A DNA stretch of 44,726 nucleotides from Hespellia stercorisuis DSM 15480 (GCF_900142165.1 NZ_FQZY01000033.1:1-44726); one strand, 5' to 3'; counted from the first letter of the stretch, positions 32,835 to 42,154 are shown. Notes: generated by a model not told the origin, from the sequence alone. Numbers and translations: made by a program.

Positions 32835-32872
32835 AAAAAACAGAACGGATAAAAATCCCCGTTCTGTTTTTT
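32835..32872 (+). terminator. Intrinsic terminator in the leader of the second MarR operon (possible attenuator)
   Basis: AAAAAACAGAACGG (32835-32848) pairs perfectly with CCGTTCTGTTTTTT (32859-32872), a 14 bp stem with its own T-run. It lies between the promoter at 32703 and the marR start at 32907, so readthrough would be needed for expression. Confidence 0.8.
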
Positions 32873-32906
32873 GTGCTGACAATGAGCTGAACAAGGAGGA
32901 ACTGAT

Positions 32907-33371
32907 TTGAACAATGAGAATATGCTTGGTTTTGTAATCAAAGATTTGTCGAACCAGGTGAGGCGGGCTGTCGACCGCAGCGTGTTCCAGAATTTGGACA
33001 CCTGTGTGTCGGGAACCCAGGGACATCTGATTGGCTATCTATACAAACAGACCGTGTGCAATGGCCGTATGATCTGCCAGCGGGATATCGAGAAGGAATT
33101 TAATATCAAAAGCTCGTCCGTGACGGCACAGCTGCAGACTATGGAGAAGAATGGATTGATTGTCCGCGAAGCGGTGGAGGGGGACGCCAGATGTAAGCAG
33201 ATTATTCTGACCGAGAAGGCAGTCAGGTGCCACAGCCAAATAGACCAGAAGATTGAGGCCTTCGAGAACCGAATGGCAGAAGGGCTGACGGAGGAAGAAA
33301 AGAATGCTTTTCTGGAAGTCGCAAAAAAGATTAAAAAAAACCTGGAGGAGGAAATAGACAGACATGCTTAA
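32907..33371 (+). CDS. MarR-family transcriptional regulator (second copy)
   Basis: This 154-residue winged-helix protein has ICQRDIEKEFNIKSSSVTAQLQTMEKNGLIVREAVEGDARCKQIILT as HTH and wing. The start is TTG, supported by AAGGAGGA 6 bases upstream. It overlaps the following ABC gene by 8 bases (ATGCTTAA). It probably controls its operon through the repeats at 32732-32775. It is only distantly similar to the MarR at 25404. Confidence 0.9.
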   Translation: MNNENMLGFVIKDLSNQVRRAVDRSVFQNLDTCVSGTQGHLIGYLYKQTVCNGRMICQRDIEKEFNIKSSSVTAQLQTMEKNGLIVREAVEGDARCKQIILTEKAVRCHSQIDQKIEAFENRMAEGLTEEEKNAFLEVAKKIKKNLEEEIDRHA

Positions 33372-35097
33372 GACATTAATGGGTGAAGTAAAAGAATACA
33401 AAAGAGATTCCATCCTGTCGCCGATCTTTGTCATCATGGAAGTAATCATGGAGATTATTATCCCGATTTTGATGGCATCCATCATAGACAATGGGGTGGA
33501 AAAGAGCAATATCAGTCATGTGTGGACCATGGGCGCGCTGATGGTGGCAATTGCCATGATCTCCATGTTCTGCGGTGTCATGTCCGGAAAATATGCAGCC
33601 AGAGCAAGCTCTGGTTTTGCAAAAAATCTGAGAAAGGCCATGTATGAGAATATCCAGACCTTCTCATTTGCAAACATTGACAAGTACTCGACACCGGGAC
33701 TGGTGACGCGTCTGACCACGGATGTGACCAATGTGCAGAACGCATACCAGATGATTATCCGCATGTGCGCGAGATCACCGTTCATGCTGATCTTTGCCAT
33801 GACTATGACCTTTGTGGTGAACAGGAAACTTGCCATGATTTTTCTGGTGGCAACCATATTTCTGGCGATCGTGCTGGCACTCATTATTGCGCACACATTT
33901 CCGGTGTTTAGTATGGTATTCAAAAAATACGATGCTCTGAATGCCAGCGTGCAGGAAAATGTCAGCGCTATCCGTGTAGTGAAGGCCTATGTGCGCGAGG
34001 ACTATGAGGTGAACAAATTTCATACGGCCAGCAACAATCTGTATAAGCTGTTCGTGCAGGCAGAAAAGCTCCTGACACTGAACATGCCGGTCATGCAGTT
34101 TACAGTCTACAGCTGCATTCTTCTGCTGTCCTGGCTGGGTGCCAAGATGATCGTGGCCGGGAGTCTGCAGACAGGAGAACTGGTCAGTCTGTTTGCCTAC
34201 GTGATGAATGTGCTGGTCAGTCTGATGATGATGTCCATGGCATTTGTTATGATTGCCATGTCCAAGGCGTCTGCGGATCGTATCGCGGAGGTGATCAATG
34301 AGAAGGCGAGCCTCGTGAACGGAGAAAATCCGGTCTATGAAGTACCGGACGGGTCCATCTTGTTTGACCATGTGAACTTTGCTTATCAGAAAGACAGTGA
34401 GAACAAGGTGTTAAATGAGATCAACTGTGAGATTAAGGCTGGAGAGACCATTGGAATCATCGGTGGAACCGGAAGTGCCAAGACTTCCTTCGTGCAGCTG
34501 ATTCCGAGACTGTACGATGTGACGGGCGGCTGCGTGAAAGTGGGTGGCATCGATGTGCGTGAATATGACATCGAGACCCTCCGTGACCAGGTGGCCATGG
34601 TGCTTCAGAATAATGTGCTGTTCTCTGGAACCATCAACGATAACATGCGGTGGGGAAAGAAGGATGCGACACAGGAGGAGATCATCCGCGCCTGTCGTCT
34701 GTCACAGGCAGACGAGTTCGTGCAGACTCTTCCGGATAAATATGAGACTTACATAGAACAGGGCGGAACCAACGTGTCGGGCGGACAAAAGCAGCGTCTC
34801 TGCATTGCCAGAGCACTGATAAAGAAGCCAAAGATCTTGATTCTCGATGATTCTACCAGCGCAGTGGATACCAGGACAGACAGTCTGATCCGTCAGGCAT
34901 TTGCTACGGAGATACCGGACACCACGAAACTGATTATTGCCCAGCGGATCACATCGGTGCAGGATGCAGACCGCATTATTGTAATGAATGACGGTATGAT
35001 TGATGCAATCGGTACCCATGAGGAACTTCTGACGGACAACATGATATACAGGGATGTGTATGAATCTCAGGTAAAGGGGGCGGCAGAGAATGAATAA
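33364..35097 (+). CDS. ABC exporter half-transporter, degenerate-site subunit (second operon)
   Basis: This 577-residue TMD-NBD protein has six TM helices. The NBD has an unusual Walker A, GGTGSAKTS, in which the Gly before Lys373 is Ala. Signature is VSGGQKQR and Walker B is ILILDDSTSAVD with Asp in place of the catalytic Glu. It is therefore the low-activity site partner of a heterodimer with the next gene, which overlaps it by 8 bases. Confidence 0.92.
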   Translation: MLKTLMGEVKEYKRDSILSPIFVIMEVIMEIIIPILMASIIDNGVEKSNISHVWTMGALMVAIAMISMFCGVMSGKYAARASSGFAKNLRKAMYENIQTFSFANIDKYSTPGLVTRLTTDVTNVQNAYQMIIRMCARSPFMLIFAMTMTFVVNRKLAMIFLVATIFLAIVLALIIAHTFPVFSMVFKKYDALNASVQENVSAIRVVKAYVREDYEVNKFHTASNNLYKLFVQAEKLLTLNMPVMQFTVYSCILLLSWLGAKMIVAGSLQTGELVSLFAYVMNVLVSLMMMSMAFVMIAMSKASADRIAEVINEKASLVNGENPVYEVPDGSILFDHVNFAYQKDSENKVLNEINCEIKAGETIGIIGGTGSAKTSFVQLIPRLYDVTGGCVKVGGIDVREYDIETLRDQVAMVLQNNVLFSGTINDNMRWGKKDATQEEIIRACRLSQADEFVQTLPDKYETYIEQGGTNVSGGQKQRLCIARALIKKPKILILDDSTSAVDTRTDSLIRQAFATEIPDTTKLIIAQRITSVQDADRIIVMNDGMIDAIGTHEELLTDNMIYRDVYESQVKGAAENE

Positions 35098-36982
35098 TCG
35101 TGAAAAGAATAATCGAGAGAAGAAAAATCCAGGCAAAACATTGAAGCGGCTGATGGCCTACATTATGAAGTACTATAAATTTCCATGCATCTGCGTGCTG
35201 ATCCTGATTCTTATGAGTGCGCTGGCCAACGTGGTGGGGACCATGTTCATGAAGAGCCTGATTGACGTCTATATCACCCCATTTATCGGTGGAGAGAATG
35301 TAGATTTCGGGCCGCTTCTGAAGGCACTGATCACAATGGGGGCAGTGTACTATGTCGGTGCGCTCTCCACATGGGCATACAACCGAATCATGGTCAATGT
35401 GACCCAGGGCACGCTGAGAAATGTGCGAAATGAATTATTCGAGCACATGGAGACTCTGCCAATCAAGTTTTTTGACACCCATGCTCACGGCGATATCATG
35501 AGTGTTTACACCAATGATACCGACACTCTGCGTCAGATGATCAGTCAGAGCATGCCGCAGATGATCTCATCCGTGATTACTGTCGTCAGCGTATTTATTT
35601 CCATGCTCATTCTGAGTATTCCATTGACCATGATCACGCTGGTAGTTGTGGTACTCATGATTTTTACGACAAAGAGTGTAGGGGGCCGGAGCTCCACACA
35701 CTTCATTGCGCAGCAGAGACAGCTCGGTGCGGTGAACGGATACATTGAGGAGATGATGCAGGGACAGAAGGTGGTAAAAGTATTCTGCCGGGAGGAAGAG
35801 TCCCTGAATGAATTTAACAGGAGAAACGACGCGCTGTTTGCCAGCGCAGACAATGCGAACAAATATGCAAATATTCTGATGCCGATCATGGCAAATCTTG
35901 GAAACTTAAGCTATGTGATCACGGCCATCGCCGGAGGGCTTCTGGCTATTTACGGTGTGGGCGGGTTTACGTTGGGAAGTCTGGCATCCTTTCTGCAGTT
36001 CAGCAAGAGCTTCAGTCAGCCCATTAGCCAGATGTCCATGCAGCTCAATGCAATCGTCATGGCACTGGCCGGAGCGGAGCGGATCTTCCGCCTTATGGAT
36101 GAGGAATCCGAGGTGGACGACGGATACGTGGAGCTGGTCAATGCGGTGGCCGCGGACGACGGAACGATCACAGAATCCGAGAAACGGACCGGTGTCTGGG
36201 CGTGGAAACATTTTCATAAGGCTGACAACACGACGACTTACCAAAGACTGGAGGGAGATGTGGTGTTTGACCATGTGGACTTTGGTTACAACGATGAGAA
36301 GATTATTCTTCATGACATTCAGTTGTTTGCAAAGCCGGGAGAGAAGATTGCCTTTGTGGGGGCGACCGGAGCAGGAAAAACAACCATCACGAATCTGATC
36401 AACCGGTTCTATGATATCCAGGACGGCAAGATCCGCTACGATGGGATCAACATCAACAAGATCAAGAAGGCCGATCTGCGAAGATCACTCGGGATCGTGC
36501 TGCAGGATACCCATCTGTTTACAGGGACGGTCATGGAGAACATCCGGTTCGGTAAGCTGGACGCCACAGATGAAGAAGTCATGGCGGCATCAAAGCTTGC
36601 CAATGCTGATACCTTTGTCCGTCACCTGCCGGAAGGATACCAGACAGTGCTGACGGGGGACGGAGCCAACCTGTCACAGGGACAGCGTCAGCTTCTCGCC
36701 ATCGCCAGAGCCGCAGTGGCGGATCCGCCGGTGCTGATACTGGATGAGGCAACCTCCAGCATTGATACCCGTACCGAGAAGGTGGTGCAGGATGGCATGG
36801 ATAAGCTGATGGATAACCGGACAGTGTTTGTCATTGCCCACCGTCTGTCGACGATCAAGAACTCCAATGTTATCATGGTGCTGGATCACGGGAACATTAT
36901 TGAGCGGGGTGACCATGACAGTCTGATCAAAGAACGTGGAATTTATTATCAGCTGTATACCGGAGCGCTGGAGCAGTCGTAA
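35090..36982 (+). CDS. ABC exporter half-transporter, catalytic subunit (second operon)
   Basis: This 630-residue TMD-NBD protein has a basic N-terminus (NNREKNNREKKNPGK) and six TM helices. A linker of about 55 residues (ESEVDDGYVELVNAVAADDG onward) precedes the NBD. Walker A is GATGAGKTT, signature LSQGQRQL, and Walker B LILDEATSSID with catalytic Glu. It completes the exporter with the preceding subunit. No clear terminator is seen before the next promoter at 37010. Confidence 0.92.
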   Translation: MNNREKNNREKKNPGKTLKRLMAYIMKYYKFPCICVLILILMSALANVVGTMFMKSLIDVYITPFIGGENVDFGPLLKALITMGAVYYVGALSTWAYNRIMVNVTQGTLRNVRNELFEHMETLPIKFFDTHAHGDIMSVYTNDTDTLRQMISQSMPQMISSVITVVSVFISMLILSIPLTMITLVVVVLMIFTTKSVGGRSSTHFIAQQRQLGAVNGYIEEMMQGQKVVKVFCREEESLNEFNRRNDALFASADNANKYANILMPIMANLGNLSYVITAIAGGLLAIYGVGGFTLGSLASFLQFSKSFSQPISQMSMQLNAIVMALAGAERIFRLMDEESEVDDGYVELVNAVAADDGTITESEKRTGVWAWKHFHKADNTTTYQRLEGDVVFDHVDFGYNDEKIILHDIQLFAKPGEKIAFVGATGAGKTTITNLINRFYDIQDGKIRYDGININKIKKADLRRSLGIVLQDTHLFTGTVMENIRFGKLDATDEEVMAASKLANADTFVRHLPEGYQTVLTGDGANLSQGQRQLLAIARAAVADPPVLILDEATSSIDTRTEKVVQDGMDKLMDNRTVFVIAHRLSTIKNSNVIMVLDHGNIIERGDHDSLIKERGIYYQLYTGALEQS

Positions 36983-37009
36983 AGTATAAGAAGAACGTGC
37001 AGCTGTGCA

Positions 37010-37038
37010 TTGCATATTTCGGATAAAATCTTTATAAT
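37010..37038 (+). promoter_or_regulatory. Predicted promoter of the aldose-1-epimerase-like gene
   Basis: TTGCAT (37010-37015) and TATAAT (37033-37038) have 17 bp spacing, 27 bp before the start codon. The leader contains AGGAGG. Confidence 0.6.
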
Positions 37039-37064
37039 GGAAGAAAAAGCTTAGGAGGAAAACG

Positions 37065-37937
37065 ATGAGAAGAACGATTGAAAATGCGACACTACTCGTG
37101 GAAATAGCTGATGACGGAGCTGAACTGAGTCGTATCTATGATAAAGTGAATGACAGGGAAATTATCTGGAATGGAGATGCGGCGTACTGGGGACGACATG
37201 CGCCGGTGCTGTTCCCAAATGTGGGAAAGAACTTTGCGAATAAGTATATACATCAGGGAACAGAGTATGCGACAAAGCAGCATGGATTTGCGCGGGATAC
37301 TGCATTTACCTGCGCGGCACAGACCGGATATTCGGTGACACATGAGATGAAATCAACAGAGGAGACCAGGAAGTATTTTCCGTTTGACTTTCTGTTGAGA
37401 ATCACACATACATTAGAAGAAAACCGGCTGTCGGTATCCTGGAATATAGTCAACACAGGGAAAGAAGAGATGCATTTCACAATTGGAGGACACCCTGCAT
37501 TCCAGTTTGAGAATATTGAAGATACAAAAGACTGGTATAAATTGAAATTTCCGGGTAAAGATGCGCTTGTGTATCGTCTGCTGGACACAGAAACGGGGAC
37601 GGCGAGAGAGAAACTGTATGAGCTGAAGTTGGAGAAAGAAAGCTGTGCGCTGTCGGATGAGATGTTTGAGAAAGATGCATTGATCTTCGACGGAGGGCAG
37701 ATCAGTGATGTGATACTGTGCAGAAAAGACGGCACGGCGCTGGTGGAGATGACCTGCCCGGGATTCCCGAATTTTGGAATCTGGTCTGTGCAGGGAGCAC
37801 CGTTCGTGTGTCTGGAGCCATGGATGGGGCGGTGTGATGACTACGGATTCGCTGGAGAGATTTCCACCAAGCCTGGAATTATCTCATTGTTTGCGGGTGA
37901 AGTTTTTGAGAAAAGTTATACCATAAAGATCTGGTAG
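37065..37937 (+). CDS. Aldose-1-epimerase family protein (LacX/GalM-like)
   Basis: This 290-residue beta-sandwich mutarotase-like enzyme probably interconverts sugar anomers, possibly of phosphorylated or oligomeric sugars. Family marks are RHAPVLFPNVGK, KQHGFARD (His73), FTIGGHPAFQFE (second His) and FVCLEPWMGRCDD with the probable catalytic Glu. TAGGAGG precedes the ATG. The TAG stop overlaps by one base the first base of the large palindrome downstream. Confidence 0.88.
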   Translation: MRRTIENATLLVEIADDGAELSRIYDKVNDREIIWNGDAAYWGRHAPVLFPNVGKNFANKYIHQGTEYATKQHGFARDTAFTCAAQTGYSVTHEMKSTEETRKYFPFDFLLRITHTLEENRLSVSWNIVNTGKEEMHFTIGGHPAFQFENIEDTKDWYKLKFPGKDALVYRLLDTETGTAREKLYELKLEKESCALSDEMFEKDALIFDGGQISDVILCRKDGTALVEMTCPGFPNFGIWSVQGAPFVCLEPWMGRCDDYGFAGEISTKPGIISLFAGEVFEKSYTIKIW

Positions 37938-38038
37938 ATCCACAAAAGGGACAGGTCAAAAGTGCAATTGGGGACGTAGCAAAACGATCGTTTTGCTACG
38001 TCCCCAATTGCACTTTTGACCTGTCCCTTTTGTGGATC
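37937..38038. repeat. 102 bp perfect palindrome (two 51 bp arms, no loop)
   Basis: The arms run from GATCCACAAAAGGGACAGG at the left edge to a central ACGATCGT at 37984-37991. Every base pairs with its partner around 37987/37988, with no mismatch over 51 bp. It ends exactly at the epimerase stop codon and precedes the subtilase. As RNA it would form an extremely stable hairpin, and it could end transcripts from either side. Confidence 0.95.
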
Positions 38039-38088
38039 CTGGAATTTGGAGTTCTATCCTGAGGAGTTTGGGCATATCATATAAAAAA

Positions 38089-39801
38089 ATGCGGTTTTTT
38101 ATGAGTGATATATGCAGAGAACGCATTCTTTCTGAGAATTTCCGGGACTTTATCGTGACGAAGACAAGGCCTCCAGTATTTCGTCAGCTTCCACCGGAAC
38201 AGTTATGTGAACAGATGATGGACTGGGGGTACAGCAGTGCATATCTTGAAACGTCACTGGTGGAGCCGATGACGATCGAGCGGTTTTCTTACAATGCGAT
38301 ACCGAAGTGTTATGCACTTTTGGGAATTGAGGCCATGAACCAGGCGGGGATCACCAGCATACAGAATTATCCGACACTGCAGTTGAAAGGCGAAAAGGTA
38401 CTGCTCGGATTTGTGGATACAGGAATTGATTACACCAATCCAGTATTTCGGAATCTGGACGGAACGACGAGAATTGCGGGAATCTGGGATCAGACGATCC
38501 AGTCGGGAACGACTCCGGATGGGATCGGATACGGGACGGAATATAGGGAGGATGCAATCAACGAGGCACTGCAGTCGGACGACCCGCTGTCAGTGGTGCC
38601 GTCAAGGGATGAGAATGGACATGGAACTTTTCTGACCAGCGTGGCGGCCGGTGGGGGAGATGCTGAGAATCAGTTTATCGGAGCCGCTCCGGAGGCGGAT
38701 ATAGCGGTAGTGAAGCTGAAAGAAGCAAAAACATATCTCAGACAATTTTATTATATTCAGGAAGGGGTTCCGTGCTTTCAGGAAAATGATGTCATGCTCG
38801 GGCTTCGCTATCTGAACCAACTGGCGAATGAATTGAATCTGCCGCTTGTCATGTGTGTCGCGCTGGGGAGCAACATGGGAGGTCATGATGGAACGTTGCC
38901 ACTTCCCTCTGTCCTGGAGCAGTATGCACGGCAGGGAAACCGGGCGGTGGTGGTCGGGGGTGGAAATGAGGCGAATCAACGCCATCACTATGCAGGGATG
39001 GCACAGCAGACACTGGAGGATAAGGAGGTGGAGATCCGTGTGGGAGAAAATGTAGACGGATTTTCAATGGAGCTGTGGACCGACATTCCAAACATTTTTT
39101 CCGTAACGCTGATTTCTCCGAGTGGAGAGAGCACACGGAATATTCCGATCCGCGCAGGTGCGAGTACTGTGTTTCACTTTCTTCTTGAGAAGACGAACGT
39201 ATACATTGATTATCGGCTGCTGGTGGAGCGCAGCAGCTCTGAACTCGTATTTTTCCGGTTCGATGAGCCGACGGCTGGAATCTGGCGTATCATTGTCACG
39301 CCGGTTCAAGTTGCGGAAGGCGCATTTCATGTATGGCTTCCGGTCACGGAATTTCTGTCCGGTGAAGTGTTTTTCCTCGAACCCAGTCCCAATGAGACAC
39401 TGACAAATCCAGGAAACAGTCTGGCGCCCCTGACCGTCGCTTATTACAATGGAGTAAATCAGAGTATCGCCATCCGCTCAGGCAGAGGGTATACGAGAAA
39501 GAATCTGATCAAACCGGAGCTTGCCGCGCCGGGGGTCAATGTGCTGGGCGCAACACTGGATCAGCGCTTTGTCAGAAGGACTGGATCCAGCATCGCCACA
39601 GCCGTAAGTGCCGGTGCAATGGCTCTTTTAATGGAGTGGGTGGTGTATCAGAGAGGGGGATCGGGAATCGATTCTGTTCAGCTGAAGAGTCTGCTGATTC
39701 TGGGAGCTGACAGAAAAAGAAATCTGCCATATCCGAACAGAGAGTGGGGATATGGCACATTGAATCTTTATAACACATTTGAACAGTCGCGCAGATTCTG
39801 A
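38089..39801 (+). CDS. S8 subtilisin-like protease, Csp-like
   Basis: This serine protease of about 570 residues has no obvious signal peptide. The catalytic triad is Asp110 in GFVDTGID, His178 in ENGHGTFL and Ser501 in GSSIATAVSAG, counted from ATG 38089. A beta-rich insert of about 170 residues lies between His and Ser. The layout resembles the clostridial Csp germination proteases and related Lachnospiraceae S8 enzymes. The start is uncertain: neither 38089 nor 38101 (MSDICRERILSENF) has a good ribosome site, and the frame runs back to a GTG inside the palindrome. It converges with the next gene. Confidence 0.82.
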   Translation: MRFFMSDICRERILSENFRDFIVTKTRPPVFRQLPPEQLCEQMMDWGYSSAYLETSLVEPMTIERFSYNAIPKCYALLGIEAMNQAGITSIQNYPTLQLKGEKVLLGFVDTGIDYTNPVFRNLDGTTRIAGIWDQTIQSGTTPDGIGYGTEYREDAINEALQSDDPLSVVPSRDENGHGTFLTSVAAGGGDAENQFIGAAPEADIAVVKLKEAKTYLRQFYYIQEGVPCFQENDVMLGLRYLNQLANELNLPLVMCVALGSNMGGHDGTLPLPSVLEQYARQGNRAVVVGGGNEANQRHHYAGMAQQTLEDKEVEIRVGENVDGFSMELWTDIPNIFSVTLISPSGESTRNIPIRAGASTVFHFLLEKTNVYIDYRLLVERSSSELVFFRFDEPTAGIWRIIVTPVQVAEGAFHVWLPVTEFLSGEVFFLEPSPNETLTNPGNSLAPLTVAYYNGVNQSIAIRSGRGYTRKNLIKPELAAPGVNVLGATLDQRFVRRTGSSIATAVSAGAMALLMEWVVYQRGGSGIDSVQLKSLLILGADRKRNLPYPNREWGYGTLNLYNTFEQSRRF

Positions 39802-39826
39802 GTATTCGGTTTCAGTCGAAAGAGGA

Positions 39827-40864
39827 TTATTTCTGAACCGGATTCCAGTAGAGCTTCTTCTGCGTGTCTGTGACATTGAGGATAAAAAGATGCTTGAGCT
39901 GTATCACCTGATACAGTTCGTTCAGTACGTTGAACAGAAAAGCCTGAGAAGTAAATTCAGTGCGATTTCCGGGAAGGGGGCCTGAAAACATCTTCTGTTT
40001 TAGATCCTCATGAAGGTTCTCCCAGTCATCGCGCATGTGCTCTACGGGGATGGATCCAGAAAAATGTCTGATGAAATCCGCAACCTGTACAGAGGTAGCC
40101 GGCAATTCCTCAATACTGTTCAGATGATGATATATGTTGGTGAGGATGGTGCACTCACTCTCGCGCATTGTCATATATGAGATATAGTAGCGGGCGTAGG
40201 GACGCATCTTGTTATTGTAATACTTTATGGCACTGTCCTGACCTCGCTCCAACAGAAAATTCAATTCATCCAGCAGAGCCGGGACGGCGGTTAGATCCGA
40301 GTTCCCGTTCAGATAGTTGGAGTAGAGGACGAGGATGGAAGAAATCTTCAGTTCGATTTTATGAATCTCAACAGTATAACGCTTTTCATTGCCGGGGATG
40401 TAGGAATTGATGAAAATGGCAATGCACATACCGATTACAACCCGCAGTGTCTCATTCAGGATCAGGTGCATTGTGAAAGGCTCCTGCATGATGAAAAGGT
40501 GGGTTGCAATCACGATATTGACGGAGAGTGTGTCAGACCATCCAAGGAAGATGGAAATAATAACAATTCCGAAAACGACAAGCGCGAATGCTTCTATATC
40601 CATGGCAATAAAATCGTGTATGAGATATGCGATTCCGAGTGTGTATAGAAAAGAAATAATACGGCGGACCGCGGTGTGAAATGTCTCAAGCTTTGTACTC
40701 TGTACGGTGAGCAGAGTGACAATACCGGTTGATGCGGCAAAGTCGACCCCGATAAAATCTGCGAGCAGTATGGAAATAATAATTCCGACAGAAATGCGGA
40801 CAGCCAGACCGAGATTGTCCTTCGTGAAATGCGTCTGAATCCACCGAATAAATGTAGTGTTCAA
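39827..40864 (-). CDS. Aromatic acid exporter / FUSC-family membrane protein
   Basis: This is a 345-residue protein. The N-terminal half has six hydrophobic segments (GLAVRISVGIIISILLADFIG, AASTGIVTLLTVQSTKLET, and so on) and the C-terminal half is a cytoplasmic helical domain. This matches the ArAE_1 (DUF939) family, proposed to export aromatic or other organic acids. The start is TTG at 40864, supported by GGAGGT upstream on the minus strand. It is divergent from the zinc-ribbon gene, sharing a 156 bp control region. Confidence 0.8.
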   Translation of the reverse strand: MNTTFIRWIQTHFTKDNLGLAVRISVGIIISILLADFIGVDFAASTGIVTLLTVQSTKLETFHTAVRRIISFLYTLGIAYLIHDFIAMDIEAFALVVFGIVIISIFLGWSDTLSVNIVIATHLFIMQEPFTMHLILNETLRVVIGMCIAIFINSYIPGNEKRYTVEIHKIELKISSILVLYSNYLNGNSDLTAVPALLDELNFLLERGQDSAIKYYNNKMRPYARYYISYMTMRESECTILTNIYHHLNSIEELPATSVQVADFIRHFSGSIPVEHMRDDWENLHEDLKQKMFSGPLPGNRTEFTSQAFLFNVLNELYQVIQLKHLFILNVTDTQKKLYWNPVQK

Positions 40865-41020
40865 AATAGTACCTCCGTTTCTAGAAATATTATAAGGGAA
40901 TTATGAAAAAAGAGCAACTCCTCCCTATTGTTCTTTGGGAAAATGTAGTATAATCAAAACAAACATAGTTGGCAGAAAGCTGATTAGAACCGAAGATAGA
41001 AACGAAAGGGGCAGCAGAAT

Positions 41021-41656
41021 ATGAAAGATTTTATGGAAGATTTAGGAAAAAAACTGGGTGAGACCGCGGAAAAAGTGACAACGAAGACAGGTGAGTATAT
41101 CGAAGTGCAGAAAATCAAAAATCAGATTCGTGCGCTGGAGCGCAGCAACGACCGTGATTTTGCAGACATGGGCAAGATGGCCTATGACCGGTTTTGTGCA
41201 GGTGAGAAGGTAGGCGACGAGGCACAGGGCCTGTGCAGTGCAATCAAACAGCGTGAGGAGAAGATTGCGGAGCTGGAGGCCGATGCGGCCAATGCAAGAG
41301 GCGCTGTGGCATGTCCGACCTGTAAACGGAACGTAGAAAAAGGGATGCTCTATTGCCCGTACTGCGGTGTGAAGGTTCCAGTGGACGCGTGGAAGAGCGA
41401 GATGAAAGATAAGGCGAGAGAGGCGGCGGATAAAGCGGCTGACAAAGCGAAAGAGGCAGCGGATAAGGCGATGAGCAAGGCGGAGGATATTGCGGAGGAA
41501 ATCAGAAACAAGGCCGGGAATATTTTCGAGGACGAAGACATTGTCGATGGCGAGGCAACGGAAACAACAGCGGCAGAAACACCGGGACAGAGCACAGCAG
41601 AGCCGGGCACAACAACAGAGGCCGGGACACAAACGGGAGCCGATGAAAAAGAATAA
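41021..41656 (+). CDS. Zinc-ribbon protein with coiled-coil/LEA-like repeats
   Basis: This 211-residue hydrophilic protein starts with a helix (1-95) rich in charged residues. A zinc ribbon follows, Cys98-x2-Cys101 and Cys112-x2-Cys115 (CPTCKRNVEKGMLYCPYC). Then comes an amphipathic repeat (DKAREAADKAADKAKEAADKA, then MSKAEDIAEEIRNKA) like LEA proteins. The tail is acidic, Thr/Ala/Gly-rich and likely disordered. Function is unknown; envelope-stress or scaffold roles are guesses. TATAAT at 40949 is its likely -10. Confidence 0.75.
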   Translation: MKDFMEDLGKKLGETAEKVTTKTGEYIEVQKIKNQIRALERSNDRDFADMGKMAYDRFCAGEKVGDEAQGLCSAIKQREEKIAELEADAANARGAVACPTCKRNVEKGMLYCPYCGVKVPVDAWKSEMKDKAREAADKAADKAKEAADKAMSKAEDIAEEIRNKAGNIFEDEDIVDGEATETTAAETPGQSTAEPGTTTEAGTQTGADEKE

Positions 41657-41680
41657 GCGATAAAGAACTGAGGAAATGAT

Positions 41681-42154
41681 ATGATGATTATAGTGTTGAT
41701 GGGCATTACCTTTTTTCTGACGATTGCGGATATTGCGGTAAAGTTTTATATAGAGAGCAATGTGGCCCGCGGTGAGGAGCATTCCATGTTGGATGGCAGG
41801 GTGATTATCCGCAAGGTATATAACAAGGGGATGGCACTGAACAAATTTGATGATCATGCGGAGGAAGTGAAGATTGTTTCTGTATTTGCGACGGTGATCC
41901 TGACCATTTATCAGATGTTCTGGCTGATGCATAAAAAGCATTTCTTCCGAAAAGCAGGCCTCTCTCTCATGGCAGCAGGCGCGTGGAGTAACACATTTGA
42001 CCGCTGGGTGAGAGGATATGTGGTGGATTATGTGGGATTTCGGACAAAATGGAAAAAGTTTACAGACATCACATTTAATATAGGGGATTTCTGTATCATT
42101 GGTGGATGCGTATTGTATATGCTGACCAAAATCTTTCAGCGCAAAAGAAAGTAG
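41681..42154 (+). CDS. Signal peptidase II (LspA)-like membrane protein
   Basis: This 157-residue protein has four hydrophobic helices and the LspA pattern in divergent form: RKVYNKGMALNKF, AGAWSNTFDRWVRGYVVDYVGF with Asp107 and Asp116, and FNIGDFCIIGG with Asp136. The aspartates of NxxDR and NxxD, the catalytic pair of lipoprotein signal peptidase, are retained. The region between differs from housekeeping LspA, so it may be a paralogue with narrower substrates. It follows the zinc-ribbon gene by 24 bp and may be co-transcribed. Confidence 0.75.
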   Translation: MMIIVLMGITFFLTIADIAVKFYIESNVARGEEHSMLDGRVIIRKVYNKGMALNKFDDHAEEVKIVSVFATVILTIYQMFWLMHKKHFFRKAGLSLMAAGAWSNTFDRWVRGYVVDYVGFRTKWKKFTDITFNIGDFCIIGGCVLYMLTKIFQRKRK

